The notes under the pieces are model-generated. The model was not told where the DNA came from and did not search any database. It worked only from the letters and a program-made list of their open reading frames with translations. From Actinokineospora baliensis (lineage in GTDB: Bacteria; Actinomycetota; Actinomycetes; Mycobacteriales; Pseudonocardiaceae): a DNA stretch of 64,000 bases. Shown piece after piece: positions 20,511 through 28,896 of the stretch. How positions within the stretch are numbered: position 1 is the first letter of the stretch; each line of letters opens with the position of its first letter. The translations under genes and the position numbers were made by a program. The stretch lies in assembly GCF_016907695.1 (NCBI RefSeq), contig NZ_JAFBCK010000001.1:3382501-3446500 (forward strand), read 5' to 3'.

Positions 20511-21449
20511 ATGTCGACACTTCCGCACGGGCGGGTGGTGGACCACGGCGCGGTGGAGCTGAGCATCGCCCCCCGGGCCGCCTCCGACGCCGACGACGAC
20601 GGACCGGAGGAGCTCGCCGCCGGGGCGGGCCCTACCGGCCGCCCCAAGCGGCACATCCCCGAGCCCGCGCTGCTCGAGCACCACGGCCCGGCGCGGGTGC
20701 TGGCGATGTGCAACCAGAAGGGCGGCGTCGGCAAGACGACCTCCACGATCAACCTGGGTGCCGCGCTGACCGAGTTCGGCCGCCGGGTGCTGCTGGTCGA
20801 CTTCGACCCGCAGGGCGCGCTGTCGGTCGGCCTCGGCATCCCGGCGCACCAGCTCGACCGCACCATCTACAACGTGCTCATCGAGCGTTCGGTCGGCATC
20901 GAGGACGTGGTCCTGCGCACCGGCGTGGAGAACATGGACCTGCTGCCCAGCAACATCGACCTGTCCGCCGCCGAGGTGCAGCTGGTCTCCGAGGTCGGCC
21001 GCGAGCACTCGCTGCTGCGCACCATCCGCCCGGTGCTCGACGCCTACGACTACATCCTGGTCGACTGCCAGCCCTCGCTCGGCCTGCTCACCGTCAACGC
21101 GCTGGCCGCCGCCGACGGCGTGCTGATCCCGCTGGAGTGCGAGTTCTTCAGCCTGCGCGGGGTGGCGCTGCTGATCGACACCATCGACAAGGTGCGCGAG
21201 CGGCTCAACCCGAAGCTGGAGATCACCGGCATCCTGGCCACCATGTTCGACCCGCGCACGCTGCACTCGCGCGAGGTGATGGCGCGCGTGGTGGAGGCGT
21301 TCAAGGACACCGTGTTCGACACCGTGATCAACCGGACCGTGCGCTTCCCGGAGACCACCGTGGCTGGCGAGCCGATCACCACCTGGGCGCCGCGCTCGGC
21401 CGGGGCCAAGGCCTACCGCCAGCTCGCCCGCGAGGTGATCGCCCGGTGA
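20511..21449 (+). CDS. ParA-family ATPase (Rv1708 position)
   Basis: 312 aa. After a ~60-residue variable N-terminus, the deviant Walker A KGGVGKTT is at residues 70-77, with Walker A' LLVDFDPQGALSVGLGI and Walker B YILVDCQPSLGLLTVNAL. The motif order is that of ParA/Soj partition ATPases. It heads the scpAB operon, as in mycobacteria, and is distinct from the parA beside oriC. Its 3' end overlaps a small RHH gene by 4 nt (GTGA), suggesting an ATPase and DNA-adaptor pair. Confidence 0.92.
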   Translation: MSTLPHGRVVDHGAVELSIAPRAASDADDDGPEELAAGAGPTGRPKRHIPEPALLEHHGPARVLAMCNQKGGVGKTTSTINLGAALTEFGRRVLLVDFDPQGALSVGLGIPAHQLDRTIYNVLIERSVGIEDVVLRTGVENMDLLPSNIDLSAAEVQLVSEVGREHSLLRTIRPVLDAYDYILVDCQPSLGLLTVNALAAADGVLIPLECEFFSLRGVALLIDTIDKVRERLNPKLEITGILATMFDPRTLHSREVMARVVEAFKDTVFDTVINRTVRFPETTVAGEPITTWAPRSAGAKAYRQLAREVIAR

Positions 21450-21700
21450 CGCAGCTGTTCGACCCGGTCCCCCACGGCACCCCCAGGCAGAAGCACAGCT
21501 CGAAGATCACCGTCTACGTCTCCGACGAGGAGTTGCTCGCCCTGGAGCAGGCCAGGCTCACCCTGCGCGCGGGCTTCGGCGTCGCCGTCGACCGGGGTCG
21601 GGTGGTGCGCGAGGCGGTGGCCACCGCGCTGGCCGACCTCGCCGAGAACGGCGCCGACTCGGTCCTCGTGCGCAGGCTGCGCCAGGACGGCGGCCGGTGA
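21446..21700 (+). CDS. Small ribbon-helix-helix-type protein
   Basis: 84 aa from GTG 21446. The pattern SSKITVYVSDEELLALEQA fits the beta-strand and first helix of a ribbon-helix-helix fold, and a second helix follows (RVVREAVATALADLAENGA). Such proteins often act as centromere-binding partners of ParA ATPases (ParG and omega types), but a partition role here is inference. The gene overlaps both parA and scpA by 4 nt, so it is made with both. Confidence 0.75.
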   Translation: MTQLFDPVPHGTPRQKHSSKITVYVSDEELLALEQARLTLRAGFGVAVDRGRVVREAVATALADLAENGADSVLVRRLRQDGGR

Positions 21701-22512
21701 CCGAGCTCGACCCGGCCGCCGGAACCGGCCGCTTCACCGTGCGGCTGTCGAACTTCGAGGGACCGTTCGACCTGCTGCTGCAGCTGATCTCCCAGCACCA
21801 GATGGACGTCACCGAGGTCGCGCTGCACCGGGTCACCGACGACTTCATCGCCCACATCCGCTCGCTGGGCGAGGACTGGAACCTCGACGAGACCACCGAG
21901 TTCCTCGTCGTCGCCGCGACCCTGCTCGACCTCAAGGCGGCCAGGCTGCTGCCCGCGGGCGACGTGGAGGACGAGGACGACCTGGCGCTGCTGGAGGCCC
22001 GCGACCTGCTGTTCGCCCGGCTGCTGCAGTACCGGGCGTACAAGCAGGTCGCGGCGCTGTTCAGCGAGCTGGAGGCCGGGGCGCTGCGCCGCTACCCGCG
22101 CTCGGTGGCCCTGGAGGACCGCTTCCAGCAACTGCTCCCGGAAGTCATGATCGGCGTCGACCCGGCCCGCTTCGCCCAGATCGCGGCCGCGGTGTTCCGC
22201 CCCAAACCACCGCCCGCGGTGTCGCTGGACCACCTGCACATGGGCAAGGTGTCGGTCCGCGAGACCGCCGCCCTGCTGCGCGCCCGGCTGGCGGAGGTGG
22301 GCCGCGCCACCTTCGCCGACCTGGTGGCCGACTGCGAGCACACGATCGAGGTCGTCGCCCGGTTCCTGGCCCTACTGGAGCTCTACCGGGAGGCGACCGT
22401 GCTGTTCGAACAGGACGACCCCCTCGGCGAACTGCGCGTGGAGTGGACCGGCGGCGCCCTGACCGAGGTGGCGGCGACACCGGTGTCGACCGAGGACGAG
22501 GACTATGGCTGA
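21697..22512 (+). CDS. scpA: Segregation and condensation protein A
   Basis: 271 aa, the kleisin subunit of the SMC-ScpAB condensin. The N-terminal signature RLSNFEGPFDLLLQLISQHQMDVTEV and the helix LVVAATLLDLKAARLLP are typical. The C-terminal winged helix lies around residues 185-250 (VSVRETAALLRARLAEVGRATFADL). GTG 21697 overlaps the RHH gene and its stop overlaps scpB. Confidence 0.94.
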   Translation: MTELDPAAGTGRFTVRLSNFEGPFDLLLQLISQHQMDVTEVALHRVTDDFIAHIRSLGEDWNLDETTEFLVVAATLLDLKAARLLPAGDVEDEDDLALLEARDLLFARLLQYRAYKQVAALFSELEAGALRRYPRSVALEDRFQQLLPEVMIGVDPARFAQIAAAVFRPKPPPAVSLDHLHMGKVSVRETAALLRARLAEVGRATFADLVADCEHTIEVVARFLALLELYREATVLFEQDDPLGELRVEWTGGALTEVAATPVSTEDEDYG

Positions 22513-23356
22513 CGACAAGACCCCGACCGACTCCGAGCTGGGAGTTGTGGTCATATCCGACACCCCGGTGCACCCGGCGGTCGAGCACCCTGTGGGGGAG
22601 GAGCCGCTCGGGGGTGGGGCAGGAGCCGAGGAGCCCGCGGCTGTTGATCATGTGATCGTGGACTCAGCGGAGGCCGGGCAGGCCGGGGCTGATCCGGCTG
22701 TCGTGCGGGACCACCCCGAGGCGGAAGGCGACCAGGGCGACCAAGGCGCGACAGGCGCTGAGGGGGAGCCTGACGCTGATCTGGTGCAGACCGGGGCGGG
22801 GTTTCCCGATCTGACCGAGGACGCGGACTTCGAGGCCGCGTTGGAAGCGTTGTTGCTGGTCGTGGACTCCCCGGCGGAAGAGGAGTTGCTGGCCACCGCG
22901 ACCGAGCAGCCGGTTCGGCGGGTGCGGGAGGCGCTGCGGCGGATCGCGGGGCGCTACACCGAGGCGGGCAGCGGGATCGACCTGCGCCGGGTCGGTGAGG
23001 GGTGGCGCTTGTTCACCAGGGACCGGTTCGCGCCCGTGGTGGAGAAGCTGTTGCTCGACGGGCAGCGGGCGAAGCTCACCAGGGCCGCTTTGGAGACATT
23101 GGCGGTCATCGCCTACCGTCAGCCGGTGACCCGGTCCCGGGTCGCCGCGGTGCGCGGGGTCAACGTCGACGGTGTCATCCGCACGCTGGTGGTGCGCGGG
23201 CTGATCGAGGAGACCGGGACCGATCCCGAGACGGGTGGGATCCTGTACCGCACGACCGAGTTGTTCCTGGAGCGGTTGGGCTTGTCCTCGCTGGAGGACC
23301 TGCCGCCCATCGCCCCGTTGCTGCCAGAAGTGGATGCGATCGACGATGTCAACTAG
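22505..23356 (+). CDS. scpB: Segregation and condensation protein B
   Basis: 283 aa. The first ~95 residues are an acidic, low-complexity extension not present in short ScpB proteins. Two winged helices follow (FEAALEALLLVVDSPAEEELL; LTRAALETLAVIAYRQPVTR; VRGVNVDGVIRTLVVRGLIEE). It binds ScpA and stimulates SMC. ATG 22505 overlaps scpA by 8 nt and the stop overlaps rluB by 11 nt. Confidence 0.92.
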   Translation: MADDKTPTDSELGVVVISDTPVHPAVEHPVGEEPLGGGAGAEEPAAVDHVIVDSAEAGQAGADPAVVRDHPEAEGDQGDQGATGAEGEPDADLVQTGAGFPDLTEDADFEAALEALLLVVDSPAEEELLATATEQPVRRVREALRRIAGRYTEAGSGIDLRRVGEGWRLFTRDRFAPVVEKLLLDGQRAKLTRAALETLAVIAYRQPVTRSRVAAVRGVNVDGVIRTLVVRGLIEETGTDPETGGILYRTTELFLERLGLSSLEDLPPIAPLLPEVDAIDDVN

Positions 23357-24083
23357 CCAGGACGGTGTCCGGCTGCAGAAGGTCCTCTCCAGTGCCGGGG
23401 TGGCCTCGCGCCGGGCCGCCGAGGACCTCATCGACCAGGGCCGGGTGAGTGTCGACGGCGAGGTCGTGCGCGAGCAGGGCATGCGGGTGGACCCCGACCA
23501 GGTCGTCATCCACGTCGACGGGGTGCGGGTGGTGGTCCGCGAGGACCGGGTCTACCTCGCGCTGAACAAGCCGCGCGGGGTGCACAGCACCATGGAGGAC
23601 GACCGCGGTCGCCCCTGCGTCGGCGACTACCTGCGCGGCCGCGCCGACAAGCTGTTCCACGTGGGGCGGCTCGACGCCGAGACCGAGGGCCTGCTGCTGT
23701 TCACCAACGACGGCGACCTCGCGCACCGGCTCATGCACCCCTCCTTCGAGGTGCTCAAGACCTACCTCGCCGAGGTGCCCGGCCCGGTCGCCCGCGACGT
23801 GGGCAGGCGGCTGCGTGAGGGCGTCGTGCTCGACGACGGTCCCGCGCGGGTCGACTCGTTCCGGATGGTCGACAGCTACGCGGGCAAGGCGCTGGTCGAG
23901 TTGGTGCTGCACGAGGGGCGCAAGCACATCGTGCGGCGGATGCTCGAGGAGGTCGGCCACCCGGTGCTCAAGCTGGTGCGCACCCAGATCGGCGAGGTCC
24001 GGCTGGGCAACCAGCGGCCGGGGTCGATGCGGGCGCTCAACCGCACCGAGGTCGGCGCCCTCTACTCCGCCGTGGACCTCTGA
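23346..24083 (+). CDS. rluB: Pseudouridine synthase RluB/RsuA family
   Basis: 245 aa from ATG 23346. An S4 RNA-binding domain (VRLQKVLSSAGVASRRAAEDLI) precedes the RsuA-type catalytic domain; the catalytic Asp is in HVGRLDAETEGLLLFTNDG, with further motifs HPSFEVLKTYLAEV and EGRKHIVRRMLEEVGH. It probably modifies 23S rRNA helix 89-92. It closes the block syntenic with Rv1708-Rv1711. Confidence 0.92.
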   Translation: MSTSQDGVRLQKVLSSAGVASRRAAEDLIDQGRVSVDGEVVREQGMRVDPDQVVIHVDGVRVVVREDRVYLALNKPRGVHSTMEDDRGRPCVGDYLRGRADKLFHVGRLDAETEGLLLFTNDGDLAHRLMHPSFEVLKTYLAEVPGPVARDVGRRLREGVVLDDGPARVDSFRMVDSYAGKALVELVLHEGRKHIVRRMLEEVGHPVLKLVRTQIGEVRLGNQRPGSMRALNRTEVGALYSAVDL

Positions 24084-24144
24084 GTCCGGTCGAATCGGAC
24101 ACACGCGACAGCGCGGGCGCGGGATCCGGTCGTGCCGCGCCGCC

Positions 24145-24156
24145 CGGTGATCACCG
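24145..24156. promoter_or_regulatory. 12-bp palindrome just before the DUF1015 gene
   Basis: CGGTGATCACCG is a perfect palindrome ending 10 nt before ATG 24167. An overlapping ACCGAT...ATCGGT pair spans the start codon. It could be an operator or could fold over the initiation region. Confidence 0.35.
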
Positions 24157-24166
24157 ATGGGGCACG

Positions 24167-25336
24167 ATGATCGGTATGACCGAGTGGGTTCGCCCGATCA
24201 CACGGGGGTGGCTGGTCCGGGCCGAGGTGCCGGGACCGGACGTCGACGAGTTCGCTGACGCCGACCGGGTGGTGGCGGCGCTGGCGCGGCCGGGGACCGG
24301 TGGGTCCCTGCTGGCCGTGCAGCACCCGCACCGCACACCGGCCGCGCTGGCCGCCGGGCGCGGGCTGCTCGACGTGCTCGCCGAGGCGAGGCGGACGTTG
24401 CGGGACCTGGAGCGCACCGCGTACCGGCCGGTCGTCGACGTGATCGCGCCCTACCGGGTGGACGGTCCGGACGGGTCGGCGACCGGGGTGCTGTGCATGG
24501 TGGACCCCGCCGCGGTCGGCGCCGACGGCGTGTCCTGGGTGCGCCACAGCGAACAGGTCTACCCGGACGTCGTCGCCGAGCGGGCCGCCGTCCTCACCGG
24601 ACTCGGCTGCGCCACCAGCGCCGCCCTGCTGATCCCGGTCACCGACGGGGAGTTGCTCACCGACACCGTCGACCAGGCGATCGCCGCGGCCGGGGCGCCC
24701 GCCGTCTCCACAGTGGACTCAGCCGGGCGGCGGCACCGGGTGTGGCTGCTCGGGCCGGGTCCCATCCGCGACGCCGTGCTGTCGGTGGTGGCCGCGCGGC
24801 CGTTGATGGTCGCCGACGGCAACCACCGGGTCGCCGCCGCGGCCGCGGCCGATCTGGGTGGGCTGCTCGCGTTGGTCACCGCCGGTCCCGGCTTGCGCAT
24901 CGGCGCTTACCACCGCGTCCTCACAGGTACCGGGCTCGACGCGGACGCGTTGGCCACCGCCTGGCGCTCGGTCGGTGTGGAGGTTCGCGAGGTGCCCGCG
25001 GCGGACCCGCCCGCGCACCCCGGTTCGGTGGTCGTCGAGTCGCACGGCCGGTTCCTGTGCCTGGACCTTCCACCGTCCACAGCGCTCGACCACGCCCAGG
25101 TCGAACAGCTCCTGCTGCACGACGCGCTGCGCCTGGACCCGGAAGGACCGCACGTGCGGCCGCTGCCGGAAGGGCGCACCCCGGACGTCGAGGTCGACGC
25201 GGTGCTGCGGTTGGCGCCCGTCCCGCTCGCGCAGGTGCTCGCCGTGCACGCCGCCGGTGGGCGGATGCCGCGCAAGAGCACCTACTTCACGCCGAAACCG
25301 CGCAGCGGCCTGCTGCTGGCCGACCTGGACCGCTAG
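24167..25336 (+). CDS. DUF1015 family protein
   Basis: 389 aa (or 386 aa from ATG 24176). DUF1015 hallmarks are present: VIAPYRVDGPDGS near residue 88, the central VADGNHRVAAAAAADLGG and the C-terminal MPRKSTYFTPKPRSGLLL. The family is widespread and often linked genomically to serine metabolism, but its reaction is not established. It has no operon partner and converges on khtU with a 4-bp overlap. One iterated palindrome lies at 24707. Confidence 0.85.
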   Translation: MIGMTEWVRPITRGWLVRAEVPGPDVDEFADADRVVAALARPGTGGSLLAVQHPHRTPAALAAGRGLLDVLAEARRTLRDLERTAYRPVVDVIAPYRVDGPDGSATGVLCMVDPAAVGADGVSWVRHSEQVYPDVVAERAAVLTGLGCATSAALLIPVTDGELLTDTVDQAIAAAGAPAVSTVDSAGRRHRVWLLGPGPIRDAVLSVVAARPLMVADGNHRVAAAAAADLGGLLALVTAGPGLRIGAYHRVLTGTGLDADALATAWRSVGVEVREVPAADPPAHPGSVVVESHGRFLCLDLPPSTALDHAQVEQLLLHDALRLDPEGPHVRPLPEGRTPDVEVDAVLRLAPVPLAQVLAVHAAGGRMPRKSTYFTPKPRSGLLLADLDR

Positions 25337-26511
25337 GCCGTCGCCGGTCGCGGCTTGCCCATGAACACCCGGGTGACCGGCTCGACCACGCGGGCCGCGA
25401 CCGGGCCGAGGATGGCCATCAGCAGCACGTAGGCGGTGGCCAGGGCGGCCAGTTGCTTGTCGACGGCGCCCGCGCTGACCGCCAGGCCCGCGATGACGAT
25501 GGAGAACTCGCCGCGGGCCACCAGCGCGGCGCCCGCCCGCGCTCTGCCGAGCGTGGAGATGCCCTGCCTGCTCGCGGCGAACCAGCCGGTGCCGATCTTG
25601 GTGGCGGTGGTCACCACGGCCAGCGCGATGGCGAAGCCCAGCACCGGCGGGATGCTGCTGGGGTCGGTGTTGAGGCCGAACACCACGAAGAACATCGCCG
25701 CGAACAGGTCCCGCAGCGGTTCGAGGAGCTTGGTGGCGTTCTCCGCCGTGGACCCGGAGATCGCGATGCCCAGCAGGAACGCGCCCACCGCCGCCGACAC
25801 CTGCAGCTGCGAGGCCAACCCGGCCACCAGAAGCGCGGCACCGAGCACGCGCAGCAGGAACACCTCCGGCTCGGGACTGTCCACCAGCACCGAGACGTAC
25901 CGGCCGAACCGCAGCGCCACGACGAGGACAACGGTCACGGCCACCAGCGCCACACCGACGGCGGTGAGGCCGCCGAGCAGCGTCGCCCCGGCCAGCAGCG
26001 CGGTGAGGATCGGCAGGTACACCGCCATCGCCAGGTCCTCGAACACCAGGATCGACAGGACCACCGGGGTCTCCCGGTTGCCCAGCCTGCCCAGGTCGCC
26101 GAGGACCTTCGCCACGATGCCCGACGACGAGATGTAGGTGACGCCCGCCATCGCCAGCGCGCCCACCGGCCCCCAGCCCAACCACAGCGCCACCGCGGCG
26201 CCGGGCAGGGCGTTGAGCACGATGTCGACCACGCCCGCCAGCCAGGACCGCTTCAACCCGGTGACCAGCTCGGCCGCCGAGTACTCCAGGCCCAGCAGGA
26301 GCAAGAGCAGGACGACGCCGATCTCACTGGCGATCGCGGTGAAGCCCTCGATGCCTTCTAAAGGGACCAGCCCGCCCGCGCCGAACGCGAGCCCGCCGAT
26401 CAGGTACAGCGGGATCGGGGACACGCCGATGCGCCAGGCCAGCCTCCCGAGCACACCCAGCCCGAAGAAGACCGCACCCAGCTCGATCAACGAGATGGAG
26501 GAATCGTGCAA
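25333..26511 (-). CDS. khtU: CPA2-type K+/H+ antiporter (KhtU/KefB-like)
   Basis: 392 aa, an integral membrane protein with about 11-12 hydrophobic helices. Family marks include GLEYSAAELVTGLKRSW, the SSSGIVAKVLGDLG segment, VFEDLAMAVYLPIL and ARGEFSIVIAGLAVSAG. The C-terminal RCK/TrkA-N domain of KefB is absent; that role falls to the small gene upstream at 26525-26998, 13 nt away, as in KhtTU systems. Exports K+ in exchange for protons. Confidence 0.9.
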   Translation of the reverse strand: MHDSSISLIELGAVFFGLGVLGRLAWRIGVSPIPLYLIGGLAFGAGGLVPLEGIEGFTAIASEIGVVLLLLLLGLEYSAAELVTGLKRSWLAGVVDIVLNALPGAAVALWLGWGPVGALAMAGVTYISSSGIVAKVLGDLGRLGNRETPVVLSILVFEDLAMAVYLPILTALLAGATLLGGLTAVGVALVAVTVVLVVALRFGRYVSVLVDSPEPEVFLLRVLGAALLVAGLASQLQVSAAVGAFLLGIAISGSTAENATKLLEPLRDLFAAMFFVVFGLNTDPSSIPPVLGFAIALAVVTTATKIGTGWFAASRQGISTLGRARAGAALVARGEFSIVIAGLAVSAGAVDKQLAALATAYVLLMAILGPVAARVVEPVTRVFMGKPRPATA

Positions 26512-26524
26512 CTGCCTGACCCCG

Positions 26525-26998
26525 TCAGCCGCGTTCGAGGACTTCGGCGGCCTTGGCCAGGCCGTCGGCGGTGCCGACCGTGACTAACAGGTCGCCCCCG
26601 CCCAACGCGAAGTCCGGCTGCGGCGACGGGTGCACGGTGCCCGCGCGGACCACCGCGACCACCGAGACCGCCGTGCGCGTGCGCAGCGCCGTGTCGCCGA
26701 GCGTGCGCCCGTCGTAGGGCGAGTTCGGGGCGATCGGCAGCTGCCGGGTGCTGACCCCGGGCGCCTGGTCGCGCAACTGGGCGACCAGGTTCGGCGCGCC
26801 GAGCAGGTTGGCCAGCGCGGCCGACTCCTCGACGGTCAGCGGGATCGACGCGACGCAGGAGTCCGGGTCGTCCTGGCGGGACACCACCAGGTCGAAGTGC
26901 CCGTCCCGGTGCGTGATCACCCCGATCCGGCGCCCGGTCCTGGACACGAAGTCATGACGGGTCCCGATACCCGGCAGCGGGGTCACCTCGACGTTCAC
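26525..26998 (-). CDS. khtT: Antiporter regulatory subunit, KhtT-like with TrkA-C domain
   Basis: 157 aa from the GTG giving MNVEVTPLPGIG; the adjacent in-frame GTG at 27001 is equally possible. The KhtT-type N-terminal domain (TRHDFVSRTGRRIGVITHRDG) is followed by a TrkA-C/RCK-C domain (PNSPYDGRTLGDTALRTRTAVSVVAVVR; FALGGGDLLVTVGTADGL, in outline). In KhtT and related proteins this domain senses pH or c-di-AMP and gates the antiporter. Same strand as khtU and 13 nt upstream, forming a two-gene operon. Confidence 0.88.
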   Translation of the reverse strand: MNVEVTPLPGIGTRHDFVSRTGRRIGVITHRDGHFDLVVSRQDDPDSCVASIPLTVEESAALANLLGAPNLVAQLRDQAPGVSTRQLPIAPNSPYDGRTLGDTALRTRTAVSVVAVVRAGTVHPSPQPDFALGGGDLLVTVGTADGLAKAAEVLERG

Positions 26999-27036
26999 CA
27001 CACCACCGTAACAAGCGAAGTGCCCGTTTCGTTCCC

Positions 27037-27591
27037 TCAGCCCCTGGCGCGCCCCGGTCCGAACAGCTCCCACAGCCGCGGCAGCCTGGCCCGCACCTGC
27101 GCCTCGTCCTCGATGTCCCACTCGGCGTCGGCCGGGCGCCCCTCCCGCGCGGGCGGCACCGCCAGCTCGCGGCCGGTGACCTCCTGGTGCGCCTCGTGCG
27201 CGGCGAAGTCCAGGCTCTCCCACTCCGGCCAGTCCTGGTCGGACCACTCCCGCATCGGCCTGGCCGCCAGCGCCCGCACCGCGGGCACCTCCGCCAGGCT
27301 GTCCGGCTCGACCACGGCCCGCTCGAACACCCCGCGACCGAGCGTCAGCAGCCACAACTGGAAGTAGCAGAACCCGTCGCCGGAGCACCCCTCCTCGATC
27401 AGGTGCGCCGCCGCCCACATCGTCCAGGTGTCGGCCGACCGCCGAACCCCGGCCAACCGACCGGCGAAGTCCACCACCTCCGCCACCGGCAACCGGGTCA
27501 GCTCCTCGGCCAACCACTCGCTCTGCTCATCACGATCCCCCGGCTGCTCCGTCGTCCTGCTGATCAACTGCCAGAACGCCTCGTCGGTCAT
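27037..27591 (-). CDS. DUF4240 domain protein
   Basis: 184 aa from the ATG of MTDEAFWQLISRT; a GTG 21 nt upstream is an alternative. The N-terminus matches the DUF4240 pattern (DEAFWQLI...EWLAEELTRLPVAEVVDF). It is Trp- and Glu-rich, soluble and has no catalytic motif I recognise. DUF4240 proteins are scattered among actinomycetes as lone genes; the function is unknown. Confidence 0.75.
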   Translation of the reverse strand: MTDEAFWQLISRTTEQPGDRDEQSEWLAEELTRLPVAEVVDFAGRLAGVRRSADTWTMWAAAHLIEEGCSGDGFCYFQLWLLTLGRGVFERAVVEPDSLAEVPAVRALAARPMREWSDQDWPEWESLDFAAHEAHQEVTGRELAVPPAREGRPADAEWDIEDEAQVRARLPRLWELFGPGRARG

Positions 27592-27659
27592 GGGGTGATC
27601 ATGCCGGTCCACCCCGACACCGGGGAACGACCATGATCATCGAGGCTGGGCGGCGGGTG

Positions 27660-28748
27660 TCAGCGGAAGAGGTGGCGGGCGATGATCTCGCGTTGGATCT
27701 CCGAGGCGCCCTCGTAGATGCGGGGGGCGCGGACCTCCCGGTAGAGGTGTTCGAGGAGGTGGCCGCGTTCCAGGGCTCGGGCACCGTGCACCTGGATGGC
27801 CAGGTCGACGGCGGTTTGGGCGGTTTCGGTGGCGAAGAGCTTGGCCATCGCGGAGAGGTGGCCGGTGGTGCCGGGGGCGGTGTCGTAGGCGGTGGCGGCG
27901 TTGTGCACCAAGAGGCGGGCGGCGTGGATGCGGGTCGCCACGTCGGCCAGTTGGTGGGAGATCCCCTGGAAGGCGGACAGCGGCTTGCCGAACGCCTGGC
28001 GGGCGGCGGCGTGCGCGACGGCGGCGTCGAGGGCGGCCTGGGCCATGCCCACGGCGAAGGCGCCGACGCTGGGGCGGAACATGTCGAGGGTGCGCATGGC
28101 CACCGACCAGCCGCCGTTGACCTCGCCGAGGACGTTGGCGCGCGGGACGCGGACCCCGGTGAAGCGAAGACGGCCGATGGCGTGCGGGGCCAGCAGGTCC
28201 AGCGGGTCGCCGTCGAGGCCGGGGGAGGTGCCGGGGACGGCGAAGGCCGTGATGCCCTTGGCGCCGGTGTCGGCGGTGCGGGCGAACACGGAGTAGACGT
28301 CGGCCTCGGGGGCGTTGGAGATGTAGGTCTTCTCCCCGGTGAGGACGAAGTCGTCCCCATCGGCCGTGGCCAGCAAACCCAGGTGGGCGGCGTCGGAGCC
28401 CGCGTCGGGCTCGGTCAGCGCGAACCCGACGGCCGCGTCACCGGCGGCGATGCGGGGGATCCAGGTGTCGACGGTCTCCGGGGAGCCCGCGAGCAGGATC
28501 GGGTACGCGCCTAGGCCCTGCAGAGCGAACGCGGTCTCTGCCTCGGTGCAGTACCTGGCCAGCGCCTCGCGGATCTCGCACAGGGCCATGGCCTTGGCGG
28601 GGCCGTCGCCGAAGATCTCGGCGAGGACGCCGTGGTCGGCGAGTGCTTTGAGCAGGGGTCGGTTCAGGCGGCCGGGGGCGCCGGTTTCGGCTGCTACTCG
28701 GAGTGGGCCTTGGGCGAGGTGTTCGCACCGGGTGCGGAGGTCAGTCAC
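27660..28748 (-). CDS. Acyl-CoA dehydrogenase, last gene of the aminobenzoate cluster
   Basis: 362 aa from the GTG at 28748 (MTDLRTRCEHLAQG). This start is favoured because the ancestral junction copy at 28858 shows ridA ending TGA inside GTGACCGACCTC, i.e. this gene once started at that GTG. ACAD hallmarks: FALTEPDAGSDAAHLG, VLTGEKTYISNAPEADVY, RQAFGKPLSAFQGI, and IYEGASEIQREIIARHLF with the usual C-terminal signature. An FAD flavoprotein oxidising acyl-CoA to enoyl-CoA; here probably a ring-cleaved or alicyclic intermediate downstream of 2-aminobenzoyl-CoA (inference). The upstream 110 bp are a tandem duplication of the ridA/ACAD junction. Confidence 0.9.
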   Translation of the reverse strand: MTDLRTRCEHLAQGPLRVAAETGAPGRLNRPLLKALADHGVLAEIFGDGPAKAMALCEIREALARYCTEAETAFALQGLGAYPILLAGSPETVDTWIPRIAAGDAAVGFALTEPDAGSDAAHLGLLATADGDDFVLTGEKTYISNAPEADVYSVFARTADTGAKGITAFAVPGTSPGLDGDPLDLLAPHAIGRLRFTGVRVPRANVLGEVNGGWSVAMRTLDMFRPSVGAFAVGMAQAALDAAVAHAAARQAFGKPLSAFQGISHQLADVATRIHAARLLVHNAATAYDTAPGTTGHLSAMAKLFATETAQTAVDLAIQVHGARALERGHLLEHLYREVRAPRIYEGASEIQREIIARHLFR

Positions 28749-28896
28749 GGGGATCACCGCCGTTCCGGAGAGTTCGTTGAGCTATCGGGGATGCCGCCCT
28801 CGATCGCTGTCCGAAGTGGAGTCTGGTCGGGTCGTTCGCGCCGGGTGCGGAGGTCGGTCACGGGATCACCGCCGTTCCGAGGAGTTCGATGAGCGC
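28719..28896. repeat. Tandem duplication (~114-bp period) of the ridA/ACAD junction
   Basis: 28719-28782 and 28833-28896 are imperfect direct repeats sharing, for example, CCGGGTGCGGAGGTC and ATCACCGCCGTTCCG. On the minus strand both copies read E-L-(L/S)-G-T-A-V-I-P then T-D-L-R-T-R. In the right copy the VIP codons are followed by the ridA stop; in the left copy one extra C removes that stop. The homology continues into about 25 codons of the ACAD N-terminus (TPLRTAIEGG versus GPLRVAAETG). Confidence 0.8.

Noticed and set aside
22400..22420. CTGTTCGAACAG inside scpA as a second LexA box.
   Set aside because: The half sites are in the wrong order (GTTC then GAAC) for the TCGAAC-N4-GTTCGA consensus, and it lies inside a gene.
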